A stretch of 5,883 bases of DNA from DASYML01 sp036399835 (GCA_036399835.1 DASWMI010000144.1:1-5883); one strand, 5' to 3'. Positions 1-5,883 are shown, counted from the stretch's first letter. Numbers and translations are program-made. Notes: generated from the sequence alone by a model not told the origin.

Positions 1-1500
1 TTTGCCAAGATGAAGATTCACCCGACGGTCGGCGGCGACATTCTCAAGCGCGTCGGCTTTCCTTATCCGGTCGAAGACATCGTTCGTTATCATCACGAGA
101 AATGGGACGGCACGGGTTATCCCAGAGGCTTGAAGGCCGAGAAGATTCCTCTGGTCGCACGCATCATCTCGGTCGTGGATTTTTATGACGCGACGCGCTG
201 CGACAGACCTTATCGCAAGGGCATGACGCGCGAAGATTCGCTCGCGCTGCTGCGCAAGATGGCAGGCTCTTCTTTTGACCCGAAGGTCGTTGACCTTTTC
301 GTCATTCATGTTGAGAGATTCGATCACCTCATCGCCACGCAGGACATACAGGAACAGGTGCCTTCAGAGGACGACGACTTCATGAACAACGCGCGGCCCG
401 ATGCCGGGCTGGCTTCGGACGTGCTCGGCTCGCCCGACGACGTTTCAGGCTTCCGCACCATCACGGAAGCGCAGCGCGAAGTCTTCGCCCTGCATGAAAT
501 CGCGCAGACCATAGGCTCATCCCTCAACCTGCAAGATACAGTCACGCTCGTCTCCAGCAAGCTGCGGGCTATCGTTCCGTTTGACACCTGCATCATCTTT
601 CTGGTCAATGACAAGTCGGGCAAGGCCACTGCGGCTCATGTCGCGGGAGACAACGCGGAGAACTTTTCGCGCCGCCGGATGAGCATCGGAGACGGCATTA
701 CCGGATGGGTCATTGCCAACGCGCGCTCTATGTGTAACGCCTCGCCGGAGCTGGATCTGGTGGGCGTGCCTGAAGAGATCGCCAAGAATTATCGCGGCGT
801 GCTCGTCTCTCCGCTGATACGCGAAGACGGAGCGTTCGGCGCGATTACTCTTTACTCCAAGAGCCGCACGTCCTACACGTCCGAGCACGTGCGCCTGCTC
901 GAATCCGTCTGCCAGCACGCCTCTTCTGCGCTCAACAACGCGCTGACGTTCGAGAGGACAAAGGAGAGCGCCCTGACAGACACGCTGACGGATTTGCCCA
1001 ATGCGCGTGCTTTCTACATGATGCTCGAACAGCGCATCGCCGAATGCCAGCGCTTGAATAAAGAGTCGCTCGCGGTCATCAGCATGGACCTCGACGACTT
1101 TAAGAAAATCAATGATGCTTACGGGCACGCGGTCGGCGACCGTATGCTGGCCTCCGTCGCGGCTGTGATTAGAAAAGAGCTGAGGCAGATGGACGTGCTC
1201 ACGCGTTATGCCGGAGATGAGTTCGTCGCCATCATGCCGATGGCCTCCAGCGTGATGGCCTCGCTGGTCGTCGAGCGCATACGCTCAGCCGTCGAGTCAC
1301 AGAAATTCCAGGTGCGCACTGGCAAGACCACTGGAATCACGCTCAGTATAGGCGTCTCCTGCTTCCCCGTTGACGGCGAGACGACTGAAGAACTGCTGAC
1401 GGCAGCCGCACGCAACATGCAGCATGACAAGCACGCGCGCAAGGCTGTCCTGGCGATGGCCGATAACAATTCCGCCACCTCCATCGACATGTACAGGTAA
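1..1500 (+). CDS. HD-GYP / GAF / GGDEF cyclic-di-GMP signalling protein (5' end missing)
   Basis: The frame is open from the first base, and family motifs lie upstream and immediately downstream of the ATG at nt 10. The true start is therefore outside the window, and 499 codons plus the stop are visible. Counting from nt 1, residues 1 to about 105 are the C-terminal half of an HD-GYP domain. They include the HP histidine (H7), HHE (H31, H32), the GTGYP signature and a conserved Asp (D60); the HD pair itself is cut off. Residues about 160-318 resemble a GAF small-molecule or redox sensor domain. Residues about 325-490 form a GGDEF domain: MDLDDFKKIND, YGHAVGD, AGDEF at nt 1210-1224, and an RxxD inhibitory site (RQMD, nt 1183-1194) exactly five residues before AGDEF. 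HD-GYP domains hydrolyse cyclic di-GMP and GGDEF domains make it, so the protein may be bifunctional. No membrane segment is visible; it is probably cytosolic. The domain assignments are firm; which activity dominates is unknown. Confidence 0.93.
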   Translation, partial: FAKMKIHPTVGGDILKRVGFPYPVEDIVRYHHEKWDGTGYPRGLKAEKIPLVARIISVVDFYDATRCDRPYRKGMTREDSLALLRKMAGSSFDPKVVDLFVIHVERFDHLIATQDIQEQVPSEDDDFMNNARPDAGLASDVLGSPDDVSGFRTITEAQREVFALHEIAQTIGSSLNLQDTVTLVSSKLRAIVPFDTCIIFLVNDKSGKATAAHVAGDNAENFSRRRMSIGDGITGWVIANARSMCNASPELDLVGVPEEIAKNYRGVLVSPLIREDGAFGAITLYSKSRTSYTSEHVRLLESVCQHASSALNNALTFERTKESALTDTLTDLPNARAFYMMLEQRIAECQRLNKESLAVISMDLDDFKKINDAYGHAVGDRMLASVAAVIRKELRQMDVLTRYAGDEFVAIMPMASSVMASLVVERIRSAVESQKFQVRTGKTTGITLSIGVSCFPVDGETTEELLTAAARNMQHDKHARKAVLAMADNNSATSIDMYR

Positions 1501-1521
1501 AATACTTCTCCCTTCATCTTC

Positions 1522-1569
1522 AAGGCGCACGCTACTCTCTTTCGGTAGCGTGCGCCTTTCTCTTTTCAA
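1522..1569 (+). terminator. Rho-independent terminator after the c-di-GMP gene
   Basis: A perfect 14-bp stem pairs 1522-1535 (AAGGCGCACGCTAC) with 1545-1558 across a 9-nt loop. It is followed by the pyrimidine-rich tail TCTCTTTTC. It lies 21 nt after the TAA at 1498-1500. There is no T run on the opposite strand, so it should act only on + strand transcription. It separates the signalling gene from the pdh operon. Confidence 0.9.
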
Positions 1570-1579
1570 GTACGCCCTT

Positions 1580-1609
1580 TTGCACGCGAGTCGTACTATC
1601 GCTTATAAT
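1580..1609 (+). promoter_or_regulatory. Predicted sigma70-type promoter of the pdh operon
   Basis: The -10 box is a perfect TATAAT at 1604-1609. The -35 box is TTGCAC at 1580-1585, matching TTGACA only in its TTG half, and the spacer is 18 nt. Transcription would start near 1616, leaving an untranslated leader of about 125 nt before pdhA. The position just after a terminator and before the first pdh gene supports a real promoter. No operator for a known PDH regulator such as PdhR was recognised. Confidence 0.7.
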
Positions 1610-1727
1610 CCAGACCGCCAAGCAATCAGGTTTTACGAGAGACCATCATTTCGGCGCAGGCCGACGCGGCCCGGTCCGTAAAGTTTTGCCGACTCCTCCT
1701 GCGCGCGACCACGGCCCTGAACGGCCA

Positions 1728-1740
1728 AGAGATAATCTCT
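1728..1740. promoter_or_regulatory. 13-bp palindrome abutting the pdhA start codon
   Basis: AGAGAT-A-ATCTCT is a perfect inverted repeat with one central base, and it ends directly before the ATG at 1741. The only Shine-Dalgarno-like bases, AAGAGA (1727-1732), lie within its left arm. At the DNA level it could be an operator. As RNA, the one-base loop means only about 4-5 base pairs could form, so a strong hairpin is unlikely. A function is not shown. Confidence 0.4.
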
Positions 1741-2871
1741 ATGAGCAAACAAGCCACGCAAAAGAGATCGCGCGCCGCGACGGAAGAATCGGCTGGCGTC
1801 GCCGAACAGGAAGCGCCCGAAACGGTTGACGCCGCGCAACTGGACCAGGAGCACGAGGAGCAAAAGCAGCAACAGCGCGACCGCATGGAGGCGCTTGACC
1901 GCGAGACGCTGCTGGACCTGCTCTACAAGATGCTGCTCGTTCGCCACTTCGAGGAGAAATCGGCTGAAAGCTATAGCCTCGGCAAGATTGGCGGCTTCTG
2001 CCACCTGTACATAGGCCAGGAGGCGGTCGGCATCGGAGCGATTTCCGTCTTGCGGCAGGATGACTATGTGTTGTCGAGCTATCGTGACCACGGGCTGGCG
2101 CTCGCCAAAGGCATGACGCCCGAAGCCTGCATGGCCGAACTCTATGGCAAGGCCACCGGATGCTCCGCAGGTAAAGGCGGCTCGATGCACTTCTTCGATG
2201 CGAAGGTTAATTTCCTCGGCGGGCACGGCATCGTCGGCGGGCAGATTCCGCTCGCCACAGGGGTCGCCTTCGCCAGCAAGTATCAGGGGACGGATAAGGT
2301 CACGCTCTGCTTTTTCGGCGAGGCGGCGGTCAATCAGGGCGCATTTCACGAGTCGCTGAATATGGCCCAACTCTGGAAGCTTCCCTGCATCTACATCTGC
2401 GAAAACAACATGTACGGGATGGGCACTTCGCTTGAGCGCGCCATGTCGCTACAGGATATTTCGCAGAAGGCTCCTGCTTACGAGATGGCTTCGGAATTCG
2501 TTGACGGGATGGACGTGCTCGCGGTGCGCGAATCGGTCCAGCGCGCCGTCGAGCGAGCGCGCAAGGATTATCTCCCGACGCTGCTTGAAGTGCGCACCTA
2601 TCGCTTTATGGGCCACTCCATGTCAGACCCCGGCAACTATCGCACCCGCGCCGAGATTGAAAAGTACCAGCAGCGCGACCCCATCAAGCTTTTCACGGCG
2701 AGCCTCAAAGAGCAGGGATTGATTGACGACGCGGTTCTCGCAGAGATTGACGCGCGCACGCGCGAGGCGGTCGAGCGCGCTCTTCGTTTCGCAGACGAAA
2801 GCCCCGAACCCGCGCCCGAAGAGCTTTACACGGATATTTACGCTAGTCCAATCGTGACAGGTAACGTGTGA
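1741..2871 (+). CDS. pdhA: Pyruvate dehydrogenase E1 component, alpha subunit
   Basis: This is the E1 alpha subunit of the cytosolic pyruvate dehydrogenase complex. With E1 beta it decarboxylates pyruvate using thiamine diphosphate and reductively acetylates the lipoyl group of E2. The 376 residues contain GGFCHLYIGQEAVGIGA, the SSYRDHG segment, GGHGIVGGQIPLATG, the thiamine-binding region and the loop GHSMSDPGNYRTR (Ser at residue 293). The thiamine/Mg motif begins GEA at residues 193-195 where the family usually has GDG; the distal ENN (221-223) and YGMGTS are conserved. About 48 N-terminal residues form a charged, Gln/Glu-rich extension that looks unstructured. The ATG at 1741 is chosen because it is the first ATG after the in-frame stop at 1606-1608. 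Met49 (nt 1885) is a possible later start but has no ribosome site. It is the first gene of pdhA-pdhB-pdhC. Its last codons run into the 7-bp repeat array. An acetoin dehydrogenase E1 is the main alternative, less likely given its partner genes. Confidence 0.93.
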   Translation: MSKQATQKRSRAATEESAGVAEQEAPETVDAAQLDQEHEEQKQQQRDRMEALDRETLLDLLYKMLLVRHFEEKSAESYSLGKIGGFCHLYIGQEAVGIGAISVLRQDDYVLSSYRDHGLALAKGMTPEACMAELYGKATGCSAGKGGSMHFFDAKVNFLGGHGIVGGQIPLATGVAFASKYQGTDKVTLCFFGEAAVNQGAFHESLNMAQLWKLPCIYICENNMYGMGTSLERAMSLQDISQKAPAYEMASEFVDGMDVLAVRESVQRAVERARKDYLPTLLEVRTYRFMGHSMSDPGNYRTRAEIEKYQQRDPIKLFTASLKEQGLIDDAVLAEIDARTREAVERALRFADESPEPAPEELYTDIYASPIVTGNV

Positions 2872-2936
2872 CAGGTGACAGGAAAGAACAAGGGATTTAT
2901 CTTGTCACCTGTGACCTGTCACCTGTCACCCGTCAC
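2854..2936. repeat. Opposed tandem 7-bp repeats forming a long hairpin between pdhA and pdhB
   Basis: The left block, 2854-2881, is four contiguous 7-bp units: GTGACAG, a degenerate GTAACGT, then GTGACAG twice. The right block, 2902-2936, is five units of the reverse complement: TTGTCAC, CTGTGAC, CTGTCAC, CTGTCAC and CCGTCAC. A 20-nt A/G-rich spacer separates them. In the best register 2861-2882 pairs with 2915-2936 at 20 of 22 positions, including a perfect 15-bp core (2868-2882 with 2915-2929), around a 32-nt loop. A second register with 2901-2915 is nearly as good. The array contains the pdhA stop codon and ends one base before the pdhB ribosome site. There is no T tail, so it does not look like an intrinsic terminator. 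Confidence 0.9.
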
Positions 2937-2937
2937 T

Positions 2938-2941
2938 GAGG
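2938..2941 (+). promoter_or_regulatory. Ribosome binding site of pdhB
   Basis: GAGG lies 7 nt before the ATG at 2949, a standard Shine-Dalgarno spacing that fixes this start. It begins one base past the last 7-bp repeat unit, so folding of the repeat hairpin places it at the foot of the stem. Confidence 0.75.
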
Positions 2942-2948
2942 TATATCA

Positions 2949-3932
2949 ATGGCCGTCATGACCATCCGCGAGGCACTCAACCAGGCGATGCGCGAAGAGA
3001 TGCTGCGCGACGAGAGCATCTTTTTGATGGGCGAGGAGGTCGCAGCCTATCAGGGCGCGTACAAGGTGACAAAAGGACTGCTCGAAGAGTTTGGCGAGAA
3101 GCGCGTGATTGACACGCCGATTACGGAGCTTGGCTTTGCCGGTCTGGGCGTCGGCGCGGCGATGGTCGGCCTGCGCCCCGTCGTCGAGTTTATGACCTTT
3201 AACTTCTCCATCCTGGCAACCGACCAGATTATCAACTCCGCCGCCAAGATGCTCTACATGTCAGGCGGGCAGTTCAAGATTCCCATAGTCTTTCGCGGGC
3301 CTAACGGCTCTGCCTACCAGGTCTCTTCGCAGCACTCGCAGGCGCTCGAATCATGGTACGCCTACTTTCCCGGCCTCAAGGTTGTCATGCCCTCGACCCC
3401 CGCAGATGCCAAGGGACTTTTGAAGAGCGCCATACGCGATGACGACCCAGTGATTTTTCTTGAGCAGGAACGCATGTATGGCAACAAGGGTGAAGTGCCC
3501 GATGACCCTGACTTCATCATCCCGCTTGGCGTGGCCGACATCAAGCGAGAAGGGACGGACTGCACTATCGTCGCACGCTCTCTGATGGTCCCGGTCGCGC
3601 TCAAGGCCGCCGAAGAGCTTGAGAAGCAGGGCGTCCAATGCGAAGTGGTTGACCCGCGCACGATTCGCCCGCTCGACCTTGAGACGATTATCAATTCCGT
3701 CAAGAAGACTAACCGCGCCGTCGTCGCCGAAGAGTCGCATCCTTTTTGCAGTATCGGCGCGGAAATCTCCGCAGCTATTACGGAACGCGCCTTCGATTAT
3801 CTGGACGCGCCCGTCAAGCGGCTCTCAGGCGCGGACGTGCCCATGCCCTACGCTAAAAATTTAGAGAAGCTCGCCATTCCCGGCGTCGAACAGCTCATCG
3901 CCGCAGTGCGCGAAGTGGCCTATTTGGATTAA
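2949..3932 (+). CDS. pdhB: Pyruvate dehydrogenase E1 component, beta subunit
   Basis: This is the E1 beta subunit. It completes the alpha2beta2 E1 enzyme, supplies the glutamate that activates thiamine diphosphate, and helps dock E1 on E2. Its 327 residues are the usual bacterial length without a leader. Visible motifs are GEEVAAYQGAYKVTKGL (E29 is the expected cofactor glutamate), DTPITELGFAGLGVGAA, EFMTFNFS, YMSGGQ, the SSQHSQ histidine (H129) and, in the C-terminal transketolase domain (from about 195), DPRTIRPLDLETI and SGADVPMPYAKNLE. From memory of the family, these segments are closer to alphaproteobacterial and mitochondrial PDHB than to the Gram-positive or acetoin type. The gene follows pdhA after a 77-nt gap holding most of the repeat array and precedes pdhC by 17 nt. 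No frameshift or missing key residue was seen. Confidence 0.96.
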   Translation: MAVMTIREALNQAMREEMLRDESIFLMGEEVAAYQGAYKVTKGLLEEFGEKRVIDTPITELGFAGLGVGAAMVGLRPVVEFMTFNFSILATDQIINSAAKMLYMSGGQFKIPIVFRGPNGSAYQVSSQHSQALESWYAYFPGLKVVMPSTPADAKGLLKSAIRDDDPVIFLEQERMYGNKGEVPDDPDFIIPLGVADIKREGTDCTIVARSLMVPVALKAAEELEKQGVQCEVVDPRTIRPLDLETIINSVKKTNRAVVAEESHPFCSIGAEISAAITERAFDYLDAPVKRLSGADVPMPYAKNLEKLAIPGVEQLIAAVREVAYLD

Positions 3933-3936
3933 GTAA

Positions 3937-3941
3937 AAGGA
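3937..3941 (+). promoter_or_regulatory. Ribosome binding site of pdhC
   Basis: AAGGA lies 8 nt before the ATG at 3950, inside the 17-nt gap after the pdhB stop. It supports this start and cotranscription with pdhB. Confidence 0.8.
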
Positions 3942-3949
3942 AAATTCTG

Positions 3950-5401
3950 ATGGCAATCCAGGTCGTGATGCCCAAGCTGTCGCCGACGATGGAAGAGGGA
4001 CAGTTGTCGCGTTGGCTCAAGCAAGAGGGCGATAAGGTCGAGATGGGCGAGCCGCTCGCGGAGATTGATACCGACAAGGCGACGATGGAGATGCAGGCTC
4101 TGGGCGCGGGCGTGCTGCGCAAGATTCTCATAGGCGAGGGCGAATCCGCGCCGCTCGGCCAGCTCATAGCCATCATCGGCGAGCCTGATGAAGACATCTC
4201 GGCTCTCTTGACCCAGGCAGGCTCACCACAGGCCGCCGCCTCCAACAAGGAGCGCATAGAGGAATCCGTCTCGGCTGGCGGCTCTTCCGGCGCGCAGCAG
4301 GAGTTGGCGAGCGTCGTCGCGGAGGGAGACCGCACGCAGGCGACGATGCAGGGCGAGCCTCTCAAGGGCGATGTCGGCGGCGCTCCCTCGCCGTCCGCGC
4401 AGAAAACGGCGGCGGGCGGTGAAGGCGGCGCGGCTTCCCCTTCAGGCAATGGCGCGCAGGGCGGCGAGCGCATGATCGTTTCCCCCATTGCCGCGCGCAT
4501 GGCGGCGGAAGCTGGCATCAACCTGCGCTCGATTGCGGGAAGCGGGCCGGGCGGTCGCATCATCAAGCGAGACATTGAAGCCGCCATGAAGGACGCGCAA
4601 GCCCCCGCGCAGCAACCCGCAACGCAGCAGAGCGCGACTCAAACTCCGACACGCCACCTGCGCGCGGTCGAAGCCGGCGCACAGCAGCCCGCGCCGCAGC
4701 CGTCCGCGGAAGGCCCCGCGCCCTTTTACGACGAGCCGGCTTCTATTATGCGACAGACCATCGCGCGCCGCCTCGTCACTTCGATTGGACCAATCCCGCA
4801 CTTCTTCCTCACGACCGAGATTGAGATGGAGAGGGCCGCAGACCTTCGTCGTCAGCTTAATGAGCTTAACCCTGAAACAAAGCTCAGCCTCAACGATCTC
4901 ATCATCAAGGTCGCGGCCCACGCGCTAATTCAACACCCGCAGGTCAACGCTTCATTTCAGGAGAAGACGATTCGCTATTACCAGCGCGCGGACATAGGCG
5001 TCGCGGTCGCCATCGAAGACGGACTGATTACGCCCGTCATACGCGGGGCTGAGCGAAAATCCATCACGGAGATTGCGCGCGAAGTCGTTGAGCTGGCCGA
5101 GCGCGCGCGTGCGCGCAAGCTCATGCCTGAAGAATACACGGGCGCGACCTTCTCCATCAGCAATCTTGGCATGTTCGGGATTGATGATTTTACGGCGGTG
5201 ATTAATCCGCCGGAGGCTGCCATCCTCGCCGTCGGGGCGATGACTGAGAAAGCTGTCGTCCGTGACGGAGCGGTGACTGTGCGGCAGATGATGCGCGTCA
5301 CGATGTCCTGCGACCATCGCGTGGTGGACGGCGCAAGCGGCGCGCGTTTTCTTCAAACCTTCAAACGCGTCCTTGAGAATCCGCTGCTTCTGATTGCCTG
5401 A
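3950..5401 (+). CDS. pdhC: Dihydrolipoamide acetyltransferase, E2 core of pyruvate dehydrogenase
   Basis: This is the E2 core enzyme, which carries the acetyl group on a lipoyl arm and transfers it to CoA. The 483 residues show a single N-terminal lipoyl domain (about 2-78) with the lipoylated lysine K43 in DTDKAT. A long Gly/Ser/Glu-rich linker follows (about 88-173). Next come the peripheral-subunit-binding domain (about 176-212; SPIAARMAAEAG, GSGPGGRIIKRDI), an Ala/Pro/Gln-rich linker (about 213-258) and the catalytic acyltransferase domain (about 259-483). The catalytic motif DHRVVDG is intact, with H456 and D460; HFFLTTEIEM and FSISNLGMFGID are also typical. The context with E1 alpha and E1 beta favours pyruvate over 2-oxoglutarate or branched-chain substrates. 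The E3 gene is not adjacent downstream. The stop TGA shares its last base with the ATG of the transporter gene. The symbol could equally be aceF. Confidence 0.95.
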   Translation: MAIQVVMPKLSPTMEEGQLSRWLKQEGDKVEMGEPLAEIDTDKATMEMQALGAGVLRKILIGEGESAPLGQLIAIIGEPDEDISALLTQAGSPQAAASNKERIEESVSAGGSSGAQQELASVVAEGDRTQATMQGEPLKGDVGGAPSPSAQKTAAGGEGGAASPSGNGAQGGERMIVSPIAARMAAEAGINLRSIAGSGPGGRIIKRDIEAAMKDAQAPAQQPATQQSATQTPTRHLRAVEAGAQQPAPQPSAEGPAPFYDEPASIMRQTIARRLVTSIGPIPHFFLTTEIEMERAADLRRQLNELNPETKLSLNDLIIKVAAHALIQHPQVNASFQEKTIRYYQRADIGVAVAIEDGLITPVIRGAERKSITEIAREVVELAERARARKLMPEEYTGATFSISNLGMFGIDDFTAVINPPEAAILAVGAMTEKAVVRDGAVTVRQMMRVTMSCDHRVVDGASGARFLQTFKRVLENPLLLIA

Positions 5402-5883
5402 TGGCTTCAACAGGCGTCAGCGCGAAGACAGGGGGGCGCGGGAATCCTTTAGCCCCGCATCTTGCTCTGATTATGGTCCAGTTGATGTTCGGCTCCTGGC
5501 CCATCTTCGGCAAGATCGCTTTGCGCGCTCTACCTAGCACGGGCCTCGTCGCCTTTCGCACGGCGGGCGCGGCCGTCGCCTTTATCTTTCTGCAACGTTT
5601 CTTCGGGCGAGTTCAGATTAAAGAGAAAGCCGATTACGCTCGCCTGGCGCTTTACAGCCTGCTCGGCGTCGTCCTCAACCAGTTTCTCTTTGTCAAAGGA
5701 CTCTCGCTCTCGACGGCCATCAATAGCACTCTGCTCGGCACGACGATTCCCGTCTTTACGCTGCTCATCAGTATTCTGCTCGGCTACGACCGCGCATCTT
5801 TGAGGCGAGTCGCGGGTATCGCTCTGGCTGCCAGTGGCGCCGTTTATCTGCTCGACCCCTTTCGCGCAGACTTTTCCGGCGGC
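5401..5883 (+). CDS. EamA/DMT-family membrane transporter (3' end missing)
   Basis: The frame is open from the ATG at 5401 to the window end, giving 161 residues with no stop. It is a hydrophobic protein with about five membrane segments visible: residues about 19-37, 48-66, 80-98, 105-126 and 136-151. An 18-residue hydrophilic N-terminus, MASTGVSAKTGGRGNPLA, precedes them. The pattern of the first EamA repeat is recognisable: FGSWPIFGKIAL in helix 1, LVAFRTAGAAVAF in helix 2, NQFLFVKGLSLSTA and then TTIPVFTLLIS. Full-length family members have ten helices in two such repeats, so roughly half is present. Members export or import amino acids, nucleotide sugars or other small metabolites; the substrate cannot be told here. 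The start overlaps the pdhC stop (TGATG) and has no clear Shine-Dalgarno site, which suggests translation coupled to pdhC. ATG codons at 5473 and 5485 are inside the first membrane helix and less likely starts. Confidence 0.85.
   Translation, partial: MASTGVSAKTGGRGNPLAPHLALIMVQLMFGSWPIFGKIALRALPSTGLVAFRTAGAAVAFIFLQRFFGRVQIKEKADYARLALYSLLGVVLNQFLFVKGLSLSTAINSTLLGTTIPVFTLLISILLGYDRASLRRVAGIALAASGAVYLLDPFRADFSGG

Noticed and set aside
10..12. ATG at nt 10 as the start of the signalling protein
   Set aside because: The frame is open to the window edge and conserved HD-GYP sequence lies right at this Met, so it is internal.
517..1128. 203-codon open frame on the - strand
   Set aside because: It lies opposite the GAF and GGDEF coding region, with no domain and no plausible ribosome site or promoter.
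1424..1681. 85-codon + strand open frame across the intergenic region
   Set aside because: It starts inside the signalling gene and reads through the terminator and promoter, with no family resemblance.
1633..2370. 245-codon open frame on the - strand
   Set aside because: It lies opposite pdhA, is rich in Arg/Leu runs with no recognisable domain, and fits the complement of a GC-biased gene.
2904..2915. GTCAC-CT-GTGAC dyad as a separate operator
   Set aside because: It arises from one base change in a repeat unit next to a normal one; nothing independent supports a binding site.
2868..2929. Miniature transposable element with 15-bp terminal inverted repeats
   Set aside because: The ends are perfect inverted repeats, but no flanking target duplication is visible and similar 7-bp units continue outside both ends, so a repeat array explains it better.
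2854..2936. CRISPR array
   Set aside because: The units are only 7 bp, contiguous and in opposing blocks, with no unique spacers between them.
3895..4587. 230-codon open frame on the - strand
   Set aside because: It is Pro/Ser/Ala low complexity complementary to the E2 lipoyl domain and linker.

Overview
The window is ordinary-looking bacterial chromosome, GC-rich with mostly G or C at third codon positions. All genes are on the + strand. The taxon cannot be fixed from this sequence. The HD-GYP/GAF/GGDEF fusion, the alphaproteobacterial/mitochondrial-style pyruvate dehydrogenase and the short tandem repeats would fit an Acidobacteriota-like or other Gram-negative bacterium, but that is inference.

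Layout: (1) nt 1-1500 is the 3' part of a cyclic-di-GMP signalling protein. It carries the C-terminal end of an HD-GYP phosphodiesterase domain, a GAF sensor domain and a GGDEF diguanylate cyclase domain with an intact inhibitory site. A strong intrinsic terminator follows at 1522-1569. (2) nt 1580-1740 holds a good sigma70-type promoter (TTGCAC, 18 nt, TATAAT) and a leader of about 125 nt that ends in a 13-bp palindrome touching the next start codon. (3) nt 1741-5401 encodes the pyruvate dehydrogenase complex as pdhA (E1 alpha), pdhB (E1 beta) and pdhC (E2, one lipoyl domain). A 7-bp repeat array in opposing orientation sits between pdhA and pdhB and can fold into a long hairpin; the end of pdhA lies inside it. 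(4) nt 5401-5883 is the start of an EamA/DMT-family membrane transporter. It overlaps the pdhC stop by one base and runs off the window.

E1 (alpha2beta2) decarboxylates pyruvate with thiamine diphosphate and acetylates the lipoyl group on E2, which passes the acetyl group to CoA. The third enzyme, E3 (dihydrolipoamide dehydrogenase), is not in the window. The signalling gene is probably a separate transcription unit, because the terminator and a new promoter lie between it and pdhA. I found no CRISPR array, tRNA, rRNA, insertion sequence or evident new defence or mobile system. The most unusual elements are the inverted 7-bp repeat array, the altered metal-binding motif in E1 alpha and the coupling of a transporter to the pdh genes.
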